This document shows, in pieces, positions 45,966-54,655 of a stretch of 64,000 nucleotides of DNA. The position numbers and the translations under genes are program-made. The notes under the pieces are model-generated. The model worked only from the letters and a program-made list of their open reading frames with translations. It was not told the origin of the DNA and made no database searches. This DNA comes from CAVQFB01 sp963711675 (GTDB lineage Bacteria > Acidobacteriota > Terriglobia > Terriglobales > Acidobacteriaceae): NCBI GenBank assembly GCA_963711675.1, contig CAVQFB010000011.1, forward strand, positions 765,966-829,965, written 5' to 3'. Positions within the stretch are counted from its first letter, which is position 1; each line of letters begins with the position of its first letter.

Positions 45966-46183
45966 CGGAGCCTCCACCATTCATGCCATGTCCAAACGGC
46001 ACCGACCAGTAGCAATATCCCAGCAACTCGCAGGAAGAGTTCCCGTATCGGAGCTCGCTGGGTTTTTGGCCCCCCCAGATGGCGCACAAGCGTCTCTGGC
46101 GAGAACAACGCTATTACCGCGATGGCCGCTAGGGGGATCAGAATGATCGCAAACACTGTGACTTGAGACGGGTTCACTCGCAT
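45962..46183 (-). CDS. small two-helix membrane protein
   Basis: 73 residues from ATG 46183 with GGGGTG upstream. Two membrane helices are predicted (VTVFAIILIPLAAIAVIALF and ELFLRVAGILLLVGAVWTW), separated by a polar loop with KTQRAPIR. It overlaps the next gene by 4 bases and the preceding gene by 10, pointing to a tightly packed operon. No family was recognised. Confidence 0.68.
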   Translation of the reverse strand: MRVNPSQVTVFAIILIPLAAIAVIALFSPETLVRHLGGPKTQRAPIRELFLRVAGILLLVGAVWTWHEWWRLR

Positions 46184-46584
46184 CCGGCACACCCCGCTTT
46201 GGTGTTGGTTGTGACGGCCCAGCCGGAGACGCCTAGTCCTGGCCCGAGCGTAATCTGAAAGACAAACGTCCCGGTGTGATCGAACGAGAGCGCTACCGAA
46301 GCTCCCTGTCCACCACCGACGTTCCCAGATATGGTCTGGAAAGGTCCGCTCAACCCCTTTGAGTTTGCGGTATTAGCGACGACGAGTGTGACGCCTCCAC
46401 CAGCGTAAGCACCGGCCACCAAGGGCTTGGTTTCTTGCTTGGGAGCTGCGGCCACATGATCTCCAGCATACGCGGTCGCCGCGCCGCTGGCTGCCACTCC
46501 GACGGATGGTTTCCCACTGGAAGAGATAGAGGCTGTCGCTACAACAGTGGCATTAGCTTCAGCGCCTGCGTTGACGACCCCCAC
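46174..46584 (-). CDS. glycine/alanine-rich protein, paralogue of the one at 47024 (start uncertain)
   Basis: Open frame extends upstream of 46584 to a TGA at about 46687 without a normal start codon. The coding similarity to the 47024-47533 protein (QTQTQQNQQ region, then repeating small residues) clearly covers that part. Shared landmarks are AGDHVAAAPKQ / AGQHTAAVPKQ and a C-terminal GLGVSGWAVT / GVGLAVTET. In the frame upstream of the TGA the peptide RYCYDGA is also shared. So this copy may have a damaged 5' end, with the GTG at 46584 giving only a shortened product. The composition suggests a beta-rich, possibly pore- or fibre-forming product. Confidence 0.6.
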   Translation of the reverse strand: MGVVNAGAEANATVVATASISSSGKPSVGVAASGAATAYAGDHVAAAPKQETKPLVAGAYAGGGVTLVVANTANSKGLSGPFQTISGNVGGGQGASVALSFDHTGTFVFQITLGPGLGVSGWAVTTNTKAGCAGCE

Positions 46585-46724
46585 ATCGGCATTTCCCGCT
46601 ACCCCTACTCCGACAGTAAGTCCACGTTGCGGACTCTGCTGATTCTGCTGTGTTTGAGTCTGGCTCTGATTTTGCGCCGAATCACGTCACGCGCCGTCGT
46701 AACAGTACCGAGACCTCGTTTCAG

Positions 46725-47003
46725 TTAACATGCTTGGCCGCAGTGCGAGCAGCTTCGCGGCCAGAAGGCATTGAACCGCACGAAGCGCCTGTGACATTGT
46801 GGACACGGCCACAGTGCGAGAACCACAAACGAAACCAGGTAGGTCAGCATCAAAAGACCACCTACAACAAACCCAGGAACGAAAGACCCGCCTAGGTGAA
46901 AGCCAATTAAGGCCACTATGTAGGCAACGGGTGCGCACAGTAGAAGCGCCGCGATCGTTATCAGCCGCAAAATGCGGATAGGCTTGCATCCATTGATTGT
47001 CAT
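46725..47003 (-). CDS. two-helix membrane protein with C-terminal zinc ribbon (paralogue)
   Basis: 92 residues from ATG 47003 with GGAGG upstream. Two membrane segments (LITIAALLLCAPVAYIVALI, VVGGLLMLTYLVSFVVLAL) lead into the ribbon CPQCHRRFVRFNAFWPRSCSHCG. It matches the layout of the 45678-45965 protein. In each case the ribbon gene is associated with a Gly/Ala-rich gene, giving a repeated two-gene module. Confidence 0.75.
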   Translation of the reverse strand: MTINGCKPIRILRLITIAALLLCAPVAYIVALIGFHLGGSFVPGFVVGGLLMLTYLVSFVVLALWPCPQCHRRFVRFNAFWPRSCSHCGQAC

Positions 47004-47023
47004 GCAACGATTCCTCCAATCTT

Positions 47024-47533
47024 CTACTGCGAAGGAGCTGTGGCAGTGGCAGTATTGGTTTCGGTGACCGCCAAGCCAACGCCAACCCCGAGCGTGATTG
47101 TTACTGACGAGATACCGGAGTGCCCAGAAGAGATGCTAATCGAAGCTGCCGGGCCAAGGCCGATATCGATATTCAGTGTGTTGGTCATTGTTTTCATCGC
47201 GGGTGCGTTTCCGGCATTCGTCAGCGTGACTCCAGCACCAACACCGGCAAACCCCAATACGACAAACGAATCTTTATCCTGTTTTGGAACTGCCGCCGTG
47301 TGTTGCCCCGCATAAGCGTCCGCCGAGCCGCTCGCTTCTGCCCCAACGTGCGGATGGCCATTTGAATCAACAAAGGCTCCTGCACCGGCTGAGCCTTGTA
47401 TCGTTGCGCCTGCCTTGCCAACGCCGATTTCCGCAGAGCCGACAACAGTTGGCACTACACCAAAGCCTTTCTTTGGTTGTTGCTGGTTCTGTTGTGTCTG
47501 CTGGGTCTGAGTATTTTGCGCCAACTCACGCAA
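47024..47533 (-). CDS. glycine/alanine-rich protein (start uncertain)
   Basis: 169 residues if started at TTG 47533; the frame continues a few codons upstream (CCYDGA) to a TGA, with GGGAGG too far for an ideal site. A glutamine/threonine-rich N-terminus (QNTQTQQTQQNQQQPKKG) precedes ~130 residues of alternating small and hydrophobic residues (VGSAEIGVGKAGATIQGSAG, VTITLGVGVGLAVTE). There is no signal peptide, so secretion, if any, would be unusual. It may be an RHS-associated accessory; no family was recognised. Confidence 0.65.
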   Translation of the reverse strand: MRELAQNTQTQQTQQNQQQPKKGFGVVPTVVGSAEIGVGKAGATIQGSAGAGAFVDSNGHPHVGAEASGSADAYAGQHTAAVPKQDKDSFVVLGFAGVGAGVTLTNAGNAPAMKTMTNTLNIDIGLGPAASISISSGHSGISSVTITLGVGVGLAVTETNTATATAPSQ

Positions 47534-47570
47534 CGCCCCGTCGTAGCAACACCTCCCTCAAATCGTAGAT

Positions 47571-47864
47571 TTACCGAGCCGCAGGGGACCTCCGGTGAAA
47601 CAGACCGATACCAAGAGCAATCAGGGCAAACAGCGCTCCGTAGATAAGCGCGTTGCCTGCAATCGTTATCAAAAACCACACAGCTTTGTTCGGTATGTCT
47701 TTTGAGAAGCCAAGTGCGTAGAACGGACACAGCCTGAAGATCGCCCTATCGATGAAGCCGTTCACAGGGACCGAAAATGGCCCGAGCTGGTCGAGTAAGA
47801 TCATGACGACCGCGATCCCAGCTCCGGTAGCAGCGCCTCTGATGGCTCCAGTTAATATCCGCAT
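47571..47864 (-). CDS. small two-helix membrane protein next to RHS
   Basis: 97 residues from ATG 47864 with AGGGAGGAG at ideal spacing. Two membrane helices (GAATGAGIAVVMILLDQLG, WFLITIAGNALIYGALFALI) are separated by a polar loop. It is directly downstream of the RHS gene (11 bases), the usual position of an immunity protein, but nothing in the sequence proves that role. Confidence 0.7.
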   Translation of the reverse strand: MRILTGAIRGAATGAGIAVVMILLDQLGPFSVPVNGFIDRAIFRLCPFYALGFSKDIPNKAVWFLITIAGNALIYGALFALIALGIGLFHRRSPAAR

Positions 47865-47875
47865 AGTCTCCTCCC

Positions 47876-50800
47876 TCACGGTGCTTGCGTCGTGTTCTCT
47901 TGAATTTGTATAGCGCGGAGATCGCGTATGAGATGGCTCGGCAGAGTATCGCTCGGAACTCTGGCCCCGGTGCTCGTCACAACAGCTTCACCGAAGTCAA
48001 CGCAACTTCTGCCTCTTAGCTGGTAATTTCCTGGGTTGCTCGTCCGAGCGTCGATAGTTCCTTGAGCGTGGGCCGCTTCATCTTTCGTCAGGTTGATGGT
48101 AACCGCATCCAGAGTTTGGACTGTGGTTGCACGTGGTTCGACCTGTCCAGGAACCGGCGTATTCTCGACAATCTGCTTCTTCGTTAGATCTTGCACCGGC
48201 CCGAAGCCGACCTCTTTGCCGCTGTCAACTTGGACCGTGATATGACCTGCGGGATTCCCTTGCTGTCCTGCGACCTCTCTAACTGTAAGTGTGTGCGTGT
48301 GATCTGCGTCGGGGGGAGGCAACGGCTTTTGCGCCTGGACCTCCTGCGAGGTAGGGACAATCTTGTCGCCCGTCGCCGCATTGTCGTGTCCATCCGGATC
48401 ACCCACCGTGGTCGGGTTGTTCTCGACATAGCTGAACAGGTTGAGACTTTGGGGATTGCCATAATGCGCATACGGCACCGCCGCCGGTTTCTCCGCCCAG
48501 TCCGGCTGAATGAATCGGCCCCATGCGTTGGCGTAGTGCCGTGCTCCGAAGTAGTCCAGGTTCGATTCGTAGTCAAATTCCTTGCCGGTGAACTGGTATT
48601 CCTGCGTCGCCTGATTCATCACCAGCCGCTTGCCCCCGAAGGGATAGAAGTCCTCCTCGTCCTCGATTGTGCCATTCGCCGCTGTGGCAGTCACGTTCGC
48701 TGATCCCAGATAATCGGAATAGTAATAGTGCACCGCCGCACCAACATCCCGCCGTGCCAGCCTCTTGCCGTTGAAGAAGATGTACTCGTTCTGAACGTTG
48801 CCACTCAGATCGCTCTCAGTCAGAACGTCACTGCCCGGATCGTAGAAATAGGCAGTGCCACTCGACCCAGCCGCCTTCTTCACTCTGCGGCCATCCGCGT
48901 CGTAAGCGTACGTGTAACCCGCCGTAGCTGTTAACCGGTTCGCTCCATCGAAGGTATAGATGGGAGTCGAGCAGGAGGAGCTGCCCAGCAAGTTGCCGGC
49001 TGCGTCATAACAATATCCGTTGGGCTGGTTCCTGACGTTGGCAGAGAAGGCGAGATTCTCTGCCGTGCATTTCGTGGGAGTAATGGTATTCACGTTACCC
49101 CAGGCGTCAATCCCGTAGGACTCTCCCCAGTTGTTGGTGAGGTTATTGACGATAACGGTGCAGTCCGTACCGCTGGTGGAGGCACTCGCAACGCGATTGA
49201 GGGCGTCGTAGGTGTAGCTGACAGTGCCGACGGTCTGACCGGACATGCCGTCACGGGCATTCGTAATCTTTAAGACGTTACCGTTATCGCCGGCGCCGGC
49301 GTGGAAGTCGTAGGTGAGATCCAGAATCAGATTGTTGCCCGAGTAGGAGTGGAGCCGCAGTGGCTGTAGACGGCTGTTGTAGGTATTCGTGGTCGAAATC
49401 GGATTCGTTGCGCCGGAGCCGTTGGTCATACCAGTCAGCCCGCCAAATGGGGCATAACTCACACCCGTAGCATAATTGATGCCGTTAGCAGTATCCACAG
49501 CCGAAGTTGACCGCCCAGCAACGCTGGATGTGTATGTGATCACTCGTCCGCTTGGATACGTGATTGTTTTCGGCTCGCCATCCATGAAGTACGTGTACTT
49601 AAAGATCTTGTACGTCAGGCTGGGCGGGTTCTGGTAGGTGAGGATCACCCGTCCCATCGGATCGTAGCTGTAAACCATGCCCAGCGCACCTAAGGAAGCC
49701 GAGGCCAGCGTCACATGTCCCACCGCGTTTGTCGGCTGGAGATTCCACCAGGTCAGGGAATCGTCGTAGCGATAACTGGAGTTCGGAGTTCCATCCGAGT
49801 AGATTGTGTCTAGCGGGCGATTCAGGGCATCGTAATTGATGGTAGCCGTCACTGTGGTTGTACCCGTCTGGTTAGGCGCCGGTGCAACCTTCGAGGTCAA
49901 ATTCCCATTGTTGTCGTAGGAATACGAAATGGTGCCCGCGGTGTAGGAAGATGTGTCCGCCGCCGGGCAGGTTGCAACTGAATTGACACTCGAAGTCACC
50001 TCCGGATTGGCAGAACAGCGCAACCGGGAGAGCGAGTCGTAGGTAAAGCTACGGTTTCGATAGTTGCCTGACGTGCTCCCGCCTTTCTGGGTAACCGCTG
50101 TGAGATTATCCAAAACATCATAAGCGTAATCCGTTTCGTAGTTCAGGTGAGGGCTCGTTCCAGGATCCTCCAACACCTGCGTCATACGTCCCAAGCCGTC
50201 AGAGCAGGATTCCCGTGTCTTGCCGGCTTCATCCGTAACGGTCGAACAGTTGCCGCTATAGCTCGTACTAACGGTCGAACCATCGGCTTGCGCGACACTG
50301 ATCACGCGATTCAGCGCATCCGCATTTGTCGTGGTGGTTCCGGCAGGCGTTTGACAGTATGGATTTGTGACGCTCTTGAAGCTGGTGTTCGAGCCGGGCG
50401 TAAATCCGTAGCCATAGTCGACCTCGGTCCAGCCAGCGTTCACGCCCGTGGTGCAATCCGGATCTGTGCTCAGCACGTTTAGCGGACGACCCAGGCCGTC
50501 AAGAATTGTCTGTTTCTTGTGGAACAGGCTTGTATCGATTGTGGTCTTTGCCAGCGAACTGACAGGCACGGTATCCGTAAATGTCCAGGTCGTCCCACCG
50601 CCGTCCGGATAGCTGACCGAGTTCTTGCGATTCATCAGGTCGTAGCCGAACGTGGTTCCGGCACGGCCGGCCAGGATGTCATTCTCGTTCTGCGTGCCTT
50701 CGATCAAACCAGTGCAGGGATAATAGGTGTTCTGCGTACGATGATGAACCGTTCCACTCTGCTGGTTCAGTGTATTCGGCTGGTTCACCAGCGTCACGAA

Positions 50801-52657
50801 GGCGTAGGTATTCTGTCCCGCAGGCGTGCATCCCGCGCTGGACCACAGATCTGCGTAGCTGAATGTCGTCTGGTTGCCGTTGGGATCTGTCGTTGACAGC
50901 TTGTTTCCCAGCGTGTCAAAGGTGTTAGTCGTGTTGAGCCATGTATTGCTCAGCTTCAGCCAGCGACTGGTTTTGGTCAGATTCCCTCGCGTGTTGAATC
51001 CCGTACCATGGCCGGCATCGTCGTGGCCGGTTACCTGCCCCGACTCCAAGGTCGGGGTTGTGCCGTCGTACGCGTACGTTGTCTGGGCAATGGTCGTACC
51101 GCCGGAGGTACCGCTGTGCACAACCTTGCTGGTCGGCAGATCGGCGATGTTGGCGTTGAGATAGGTCGAGTTCGTCAGGTGGAGGTAGTTGTAGTCCGTC
51201 GTGCGGATCTGGGTTCCTGGCGCACCGCTTCCATAATCATACTCACGGCGTTCAATTGGATTCTGCCAGGTGAACGTTCCTGACCAGATGCTGAACGTGT
51301 CGTTATCCGTCTGGACCTGGCTGACCTGATTGGTTTGATTCCACGTCGTTGTTTCCGACACCGGCACTACTGCCCCCGTGACGGCAGTGTTGTAGCCCGT
51401 CTGAACCGTTTCGATCAGGGTCGATCCTGAGTAATACTGCTTCGCAGTTACATAAGGGCTTCCGGTCTGCCCAAAGTAATATGCATCCTTGTACTTGGGC
51501 AGAATGGCGCTGACGGTAAGTTGGATCTTGTTGCTGGCCGGATCAGTCACGGACATGCTTCCATAAGTCCATGTATTCGACTGTCCGTTTGCGGTCTCTT
51601 TCCTGGTGCTAAGCAGTCTGCCGAAAGACTCGGTGGTACCCCATGCCCAGGTGATCTGACCGCCCGTAGGAAGCGTCGCGGAACACGGTTCGCCGTAGTC
51701 CGGAGAGGCATCGCAAGGAGTGTAGCTGAACGAATAGTTCATCCCGTTGGGCAGCGTGATGCTGGACAATTGCGGCCACGTCGTCACAAATTCAGTACAA
51801 GGATTCGACGCGAACTGGCACATATTGGTATGGATCGGGACTGATGTCGTGCCGGTCGTGATCGTGTGCGGCGTGCCGTTTGAATCGGTATACGTAAGAC
51901 CGGTCTGGGCGTAGCTTCTGCCCAGTGTGTCGGTATTATTGGGAGCTGTACAGGTCGAGCTAACCAACTGATTGCCATTGCTGTCGGTGATTATCGTCTC
52001 CCATCCACCCGCGCAGTGGCTGTCCGACATCGACTGGATGCTCGTTCCGCTTTTGGTTAAGATGTTCGTCGTAATTCCGCCGGAGTTCGCCTGAACTACA
52101 AAACCTGATCCGTCATCGGCATACGAAGTGTTCGGCTGACCCCAACAGGGATTGCTGGGAGAGTTCAGTACGATGGGGTCAGGAACCAGGTGATGAGTGG
52201 TTCCGTCAGGCAAGTGCAGGAATCGATTGGTGATCGTCGTATAGTTATTGTTGTTGCACGACTGGATCACCTGGCTGCCGCTCGTGGAGTAAGAAAATGG
52301 TCCGACCAAAGCCCACTGGTTTTGTCCATTCGATGCCGGCTTGACACTGTCGTTGCAAACCTGCTTGTTGCAAACCGTCTTTATGTACCATCCCTGGTTG
52401 TCATAAACATATTTGTAGCCTACCGACAAGCCTCTCCCCTTGTAATTCCAGAGGGGGATTTCGATATGCAGATCGGAATTCATCAGATTGACGGAATCGA
52501 AACCCGAATCCGTGCCACTAAAGACACCATTTGCAGGAAAGCCGATTCCGATGTTCTGGTCCTGCTCCTGCTGCGCCTGCAGCAGCGGCGATCCCGCAAA
52601 GCATGCCGCGAACGCTAAGACCGGGATGAGGGCAGTCACAGAGTGCCAGACTTTCAT
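47876..52657 (-). CDS. RHS/YD-repeat protein with C-terminal candidate effector domain
   Basis: 1593 residues from ATG 52657 (AAGGAG six bases upstream). Signal peptide (LIPVLAFAACFAGSPLLQA). An N-terminal region precedes many YD repeats (YDALNRP, YDSLSRLR, YDPMGRVI, YDADGRRVKKA) and the conserved RHS core (YDPGSDVLTE, DYLGSANVTA, LDYFGARHYANAWGRFIQPD, LFSYVENNP). The last ~175 residues form a different domain with HITVQV and NYQLRGRSCVDFGEAVV. RHS proteins encapsulate C-terminal toxins released by self-cleavage. Export by Sec as a shell protein and toxin delivery are inferences here. Confidence 0.93.
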   Translation of the reverse strand: MKVWHSVTALIPVLAFAACFAGSPLLQAQQEQDQNIGIGFPANGVFSGTDSGFDSVNLMNSDLHIEIPLWNYKGRGLSVGYKYVYDNQGWYIKTVCNKQVCNDSVKPASNGQNQWALVGPFSYSTSGSQVIQSCNNNNYTTITNRFLHLPDGTTHHLVPDPIVLNSPSNPCWGQPNTSYADDGSGFVVQANSGGITTNILTKSGTSIQSMSDSHCAGGWETIITDSNGNQLVSSTCTAPNNTDTLGRSYAQTGLTYTDSNGTPHTITTGTTSVPIHTNMCQFASNPCTEFVTTWPQLSSITLPNGMNYSFSYTPCDASPDYGEPCSATLPTGGQITWAWGTTESFGRLLSTRKETANGQSNTWTYGSMSVTDPASNKIQLTVSAILPKYKDAYYFGQTGSPYVTAKQYYSGSTLIETVQTGYNTAVTGAVVPVSETTTWNQTNQVSQVQTDNDTFSIWSGTFTWQNPIERREYDYGSGAPGTQIRTTDYNYLHLTNSTYLNANIADLPTSKVVHSGTSGGTTIAQTTYAYDGTTPTLESGQVTGHDDAGHGTGFNTRGNLTKTSRWLKLSNTWLNTTNTFDTLGNKLSTTDPNGNQTTFSYADLWSSAGCTPAGQNTYAFVTLVNQPNTLNQQSGTVHHRTQNTYYPCTGLIEGTQNENDILAGRAGTTFGYDLMNRKNSVSYPDGGGTTWTFTDTVPVSSLAKTTIDTSLFHKKQTILDGLGRPLNVLSTDPDCTTGVNAGWTEVDYGYGFTPGSNTSFKSVTNPYCQTPAGTTTTNADALNRVISVAQADGSTVSTSYSGNCSTVTDEAGKTRESCSDGLGRMTQVLEDPGTSPHLNYETDYAYDVLDNLTAVTQKGGSTSGNYRNRSFTYDSLSRLRCSANPEVTSSVNSVATCPAADTSSYTAGTISYSYDNNGNLTSKVAPAPNQTGTTTVTATINYDALNRPLDTIYSDGTPNSSYRYDDSLTWWNLQPTNAVGHVTLASASLGALGMVYSYDPMGRVILTYQNPPSLTYKIFKYTYFMDGEPKTITYPSGRVITYTSSVAGRSTSAVDTANGINYATGVSYAPFGGLTGMTNGSGATNPISTTNTYNSRLQPLRLHSYSGNNLILDLTYDFHAGAGDNGNVLKITNARDGMSGQTVGTVSYTYDALNRVASASTSGTDCTVIVNNLTNNWGESYGIDAWGNVNTITPTKCTAENLAFSANVRNQPNGYCYDAAGNLLGSSSCSTPIYTFDGANRLTATAGYTYAYDADGRRVKKAAGSSGTAYFYDPGSDVLTESDLSGNVQNEYIFFNGKRLARRDVGAAVHYYYSDYLGSANVTATAANGTIEDEEDFYPFGGKRLVMNQATQEYQFTGKEFDYESNLDYFGARHYANAWGRFIQPDWAEKPAAVPYAHYGNPQSLNLFSYVENNPTTVGDPDGHDNAATGDKIVPTSQEVQAQKPLPPPDADHTHTLTVREVAGQQGNPAGHITVQVDSGKEVGFGPVQDLTKKQIVENTPVPGQVEPRATTVQTLDAVTINLTKDEAAHAQGTIDARTSNPGNYQLRGRSCVDFGEAVVTSTGARVPSDTLPSHLIRDLRAIQIQENTTQAP

Positions 52658-52689
52658 GACTCTCTCCTTGATATCCATGAGCGTTTTCC

Positions 52690-53511
52690 TCAATGTGGCA
52701 ATGCAAACTCGGAATCGGACAGGCCCTTGTTGAAGACTACGGAGCTCAGTGTCAAGTCGGTACTAAGATTTCCGTCGACAAACTCGGTCTGCCGAAACGG
52801 CACGAGACCGCTGCCGACGGGCCGGTAGTCCCACAGGTACACTTCTACCTTGTCACCGTCGTCAGGATTGTTTTCGGCAAAGTTCGTGTAGGCAATCTTG
52901 AGAATTGTGCTGTTGACCTGGTCGATCGAGAATTGGGTTTTTGTCGTCGTACGATCAAGCTCGGCCTGGGACATCCCTTTTACTGGTATGGGTCGAAGTG
53001 CGACTACCTGGGCAGCTCTTCCATTAACCTTGCCAGTCCCGACGTATTCCACGCTGACAGCGGGGTTTTGGTATTCCGCGAGTAACGAAAAGACCGGGAT
53101 AAAGTTTGCCCGCTCAGCAAGAGTGTTATTCATCAACAAATGACGAACGTGTCCGTCGGGCTGCTGGTAGACTCCCACACCCTGATTGACGATGCGAATG
53201 CTCTTGCCTTTTGGCTGATGCGTCTCGACTCTTGTCATGTCAGGGCCCTTGCATTTCAGAACGATGGGCATGTCTGCTGCTTTTCCTATCGTGAGATGAA
53301 GAGTCCCTTGCGCAACGGCGTCCTGGTATCCCGCCAATCCGGGGGGCCCGGCAGCAGCCGCGAGAGCAGCCTGGACTATCGAGATTGCTTGCGGGTTCTT
53401 CGTCACCGCAGCGGGTCGAGCTTTGACAGGGACCGTTTCCTTCTGAGCTGATGCTGCTGGAGAGAAGCCAAGCATAAGGCCAAGGATGATCAACATTGCA
53501 CGTTCTGACAT
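52690..53511 (-). CDS. exported protein encoded directly upstream of RHS
   Basis: 273 residues from ATG 53511 (GGAGG upstream). A signal peptide (AMLIILGLMLGFSPAASA) is followed by a beta-rich domain: LHLTIGKAADMPIVLKCKG, VYQQPDGHVRHLLMNNTLAE, EYVGTGKVNGRAAQVVALRP and FRQTEFVDGNLSTDLTLSSV. This loosely resembles LolA/RseB half-barrels. It ends 32 bp before the RHS start on the same strand, so it likely shares its transcript. A periplasmic chaperone role for the RHS protein would fit but is unproven. Confidence 0.8.
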   Translation of the reverse strand: MSERAMLIILGLMLGFSPAASAQKETVPVKARPAAVTKNPQAISIVQAALAAAAGPPGLAGYQDAVAQGTLHLTIGKAADMPIVLKCKGPDMTRVETHQPKGKSIRIVNQGVGVYQQPDGHVRHLLMNNTLAERANFIPVFSLLAEYQNPAVSVEYVGTGKVNGRAAQVVALRPIPVKGMSQAELDRTTTKTQFSIDQVNSTILKIAYTNFAENNPDDGDKVEVYLWDYRPVGSGLVPFRQTEFVDGNLSTDLTLSSVVFNKGLSDSEFALPH

Positions 53512-53697
53512 TTGCCCTACCTCCCTATGGAGAAGACACATCCACTCTCGCTTCCGGCTTCTCAAGCACCGGCAGCGGGCACACCTCTGCTCCTGCGCGA
53601 TTCTGCGGATCGCGCAAGAACACGTAAACGGATCCTTGGGGAAGATGAGAAGAACGGCGTCCCGACCCCCGGGACCTTCTCACGTTTAATCGTGCAG

Positions 53698-53726
53698 AAA
53701 CTAAGTCAATTTGAGACAACTGTCAA
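53698..53726 (-). promoter_or_regulatory. sigma-70-like promoter for the RHS operon
   Basis: On the minus strand TTGACA (53721-53726) and TAGTTT (53698-53703) lie 17 bases apart, about 190 bases before ATG 53511. The -10 is weak. The intergenic stretch 53512-53815 contains no gene. Confidence 0.35.
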
Positions 53727-53815
53727 CTGTGAAAATCATTTTGTCCGGAAATCGTAAACGGGAATCCCGTCTTGGGACTAAACGTAACAGGTCGGTGAGC
53801 ATGTAACAGTGAGTG

Positions 53816-54655
53816 CTAGGGTAACCCAAGGTCCACACCAAGGCGTAGGACCGAATAATTTTCAATGCTTGCTCCAGCTCTGGCAAAGTATCTGCCCCAG
53901 AAATCTCGCAAGCCCTGCCAGTAGGCCATCGACTTGCCCGCGTTATCAGCTCCCAAGACTCGTATTTTTACGCCAGTGAGGTTCGCAAGCAGGTTCTTCC
54001 GTTGTGCATTGGAGAGGGCTCCCTCGACCCCAATAGTTTGGGGAGTTTCGAGGTCGAGATCATGTGTGTTCTGACGCATGTCGGAAAAGATGACGAGAAG
54101 CTTTCGGTTTGTGTTTGGCGATTCCTGGAACAGTTGGCTGGCAAGGAGGAGAGCGCCGACAATGTCGGTTTGCTTGAAAGTAGGTTCCAAGTGCGCGCAG
54201 CGCTTCCGCCAGGCGCGAACAAGTTGCTGGCGAGCATTCGCCAATCGTTCTTTGAAATACCCCTCGTCGTCGCCAATTTCTGCCGAAAGCAGGATGTAAG
54301 GCTGCGCGAAGCTGTTGTCCGTAATGCCCACCACGGTCACGTGCGAGCCGGCTGGCATTGAACTGAGTAGCCGAGTCACGGCCTCAAGGTTCTTCTGAAA
54401 TTCAGTGTGGCCATCGGCAGCCTTCGGACTTTCAGATTTGCTGAGGTCCTCCAGCACGATCAAGTTTAGATGATCGGCGCTAAACGCCCTGCCGGGCATG
54501 AAGAGTAAAACGCCCAAGATGCAGATGAATAGCTTGGTGAGAGCGTTCCGCGCCGTGTGGGTGAGCATGGAGCGATAGAAGTCGCGCCAGAACGTAGCCA
54601 CGAATATTCCTGGCTCATTTTCGAGCGCGGTGAGTTCGTGCAGACCCGCGACCAT
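53816..54655 (-). CDS. membrane-associated VWA-like protein
   Basis: 279 residues from ATG 54655, which shares one base with the stop of the upstream gene (TGATG), so the two are translationally coupled. A basic amphipathic N-terminus precedes a membrane/signal helix (LTKLFICILGVLLFMPGRAF). A Rossmann-like VWA fold follows: LNLIVLEDLSKSESPK, SHVTVVGITDNSF, RKLLVIFSDMRQNTHDLDLE, GVKIRVLGADN and YWQGLRDFWGRYF. The metal-site residues are altered. It is probably a periplasmic binding partner of the membrane protein encoded upstream. Confidence 0.78.
   Translation of the reverse strand: MVAGLHELTALENEPGIFVATFWRDFYRSMLTHTARNALTKLFICILGVLLFMPGRAFSADHLNLIVLEDLSKSESPKAADGHTEFQKNLEAVTRLLSSMPAGSHVTVVGITDNSFAQPYILLSAEIGDDEGYFKERLANARQQLVRAWRKRCAHLEPTFKQTDIVGALLLASQLFQESPNTNRKLLVIFSDMRQNTHDLDLETPQTIGVEGALSNAQRKNLLANLTGVKIRVLGADNAGKSMAYWQGLRDFWGRYFARAGASIENYSVLRLGVDLGLP

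Noticed and set aside
46670..46700. Selenocysteine at the TGA following CYDGA
   Set aside because: The paralogue has leucine there, no SECIS-like hairpin was seen, and 5' decay explains the stop.
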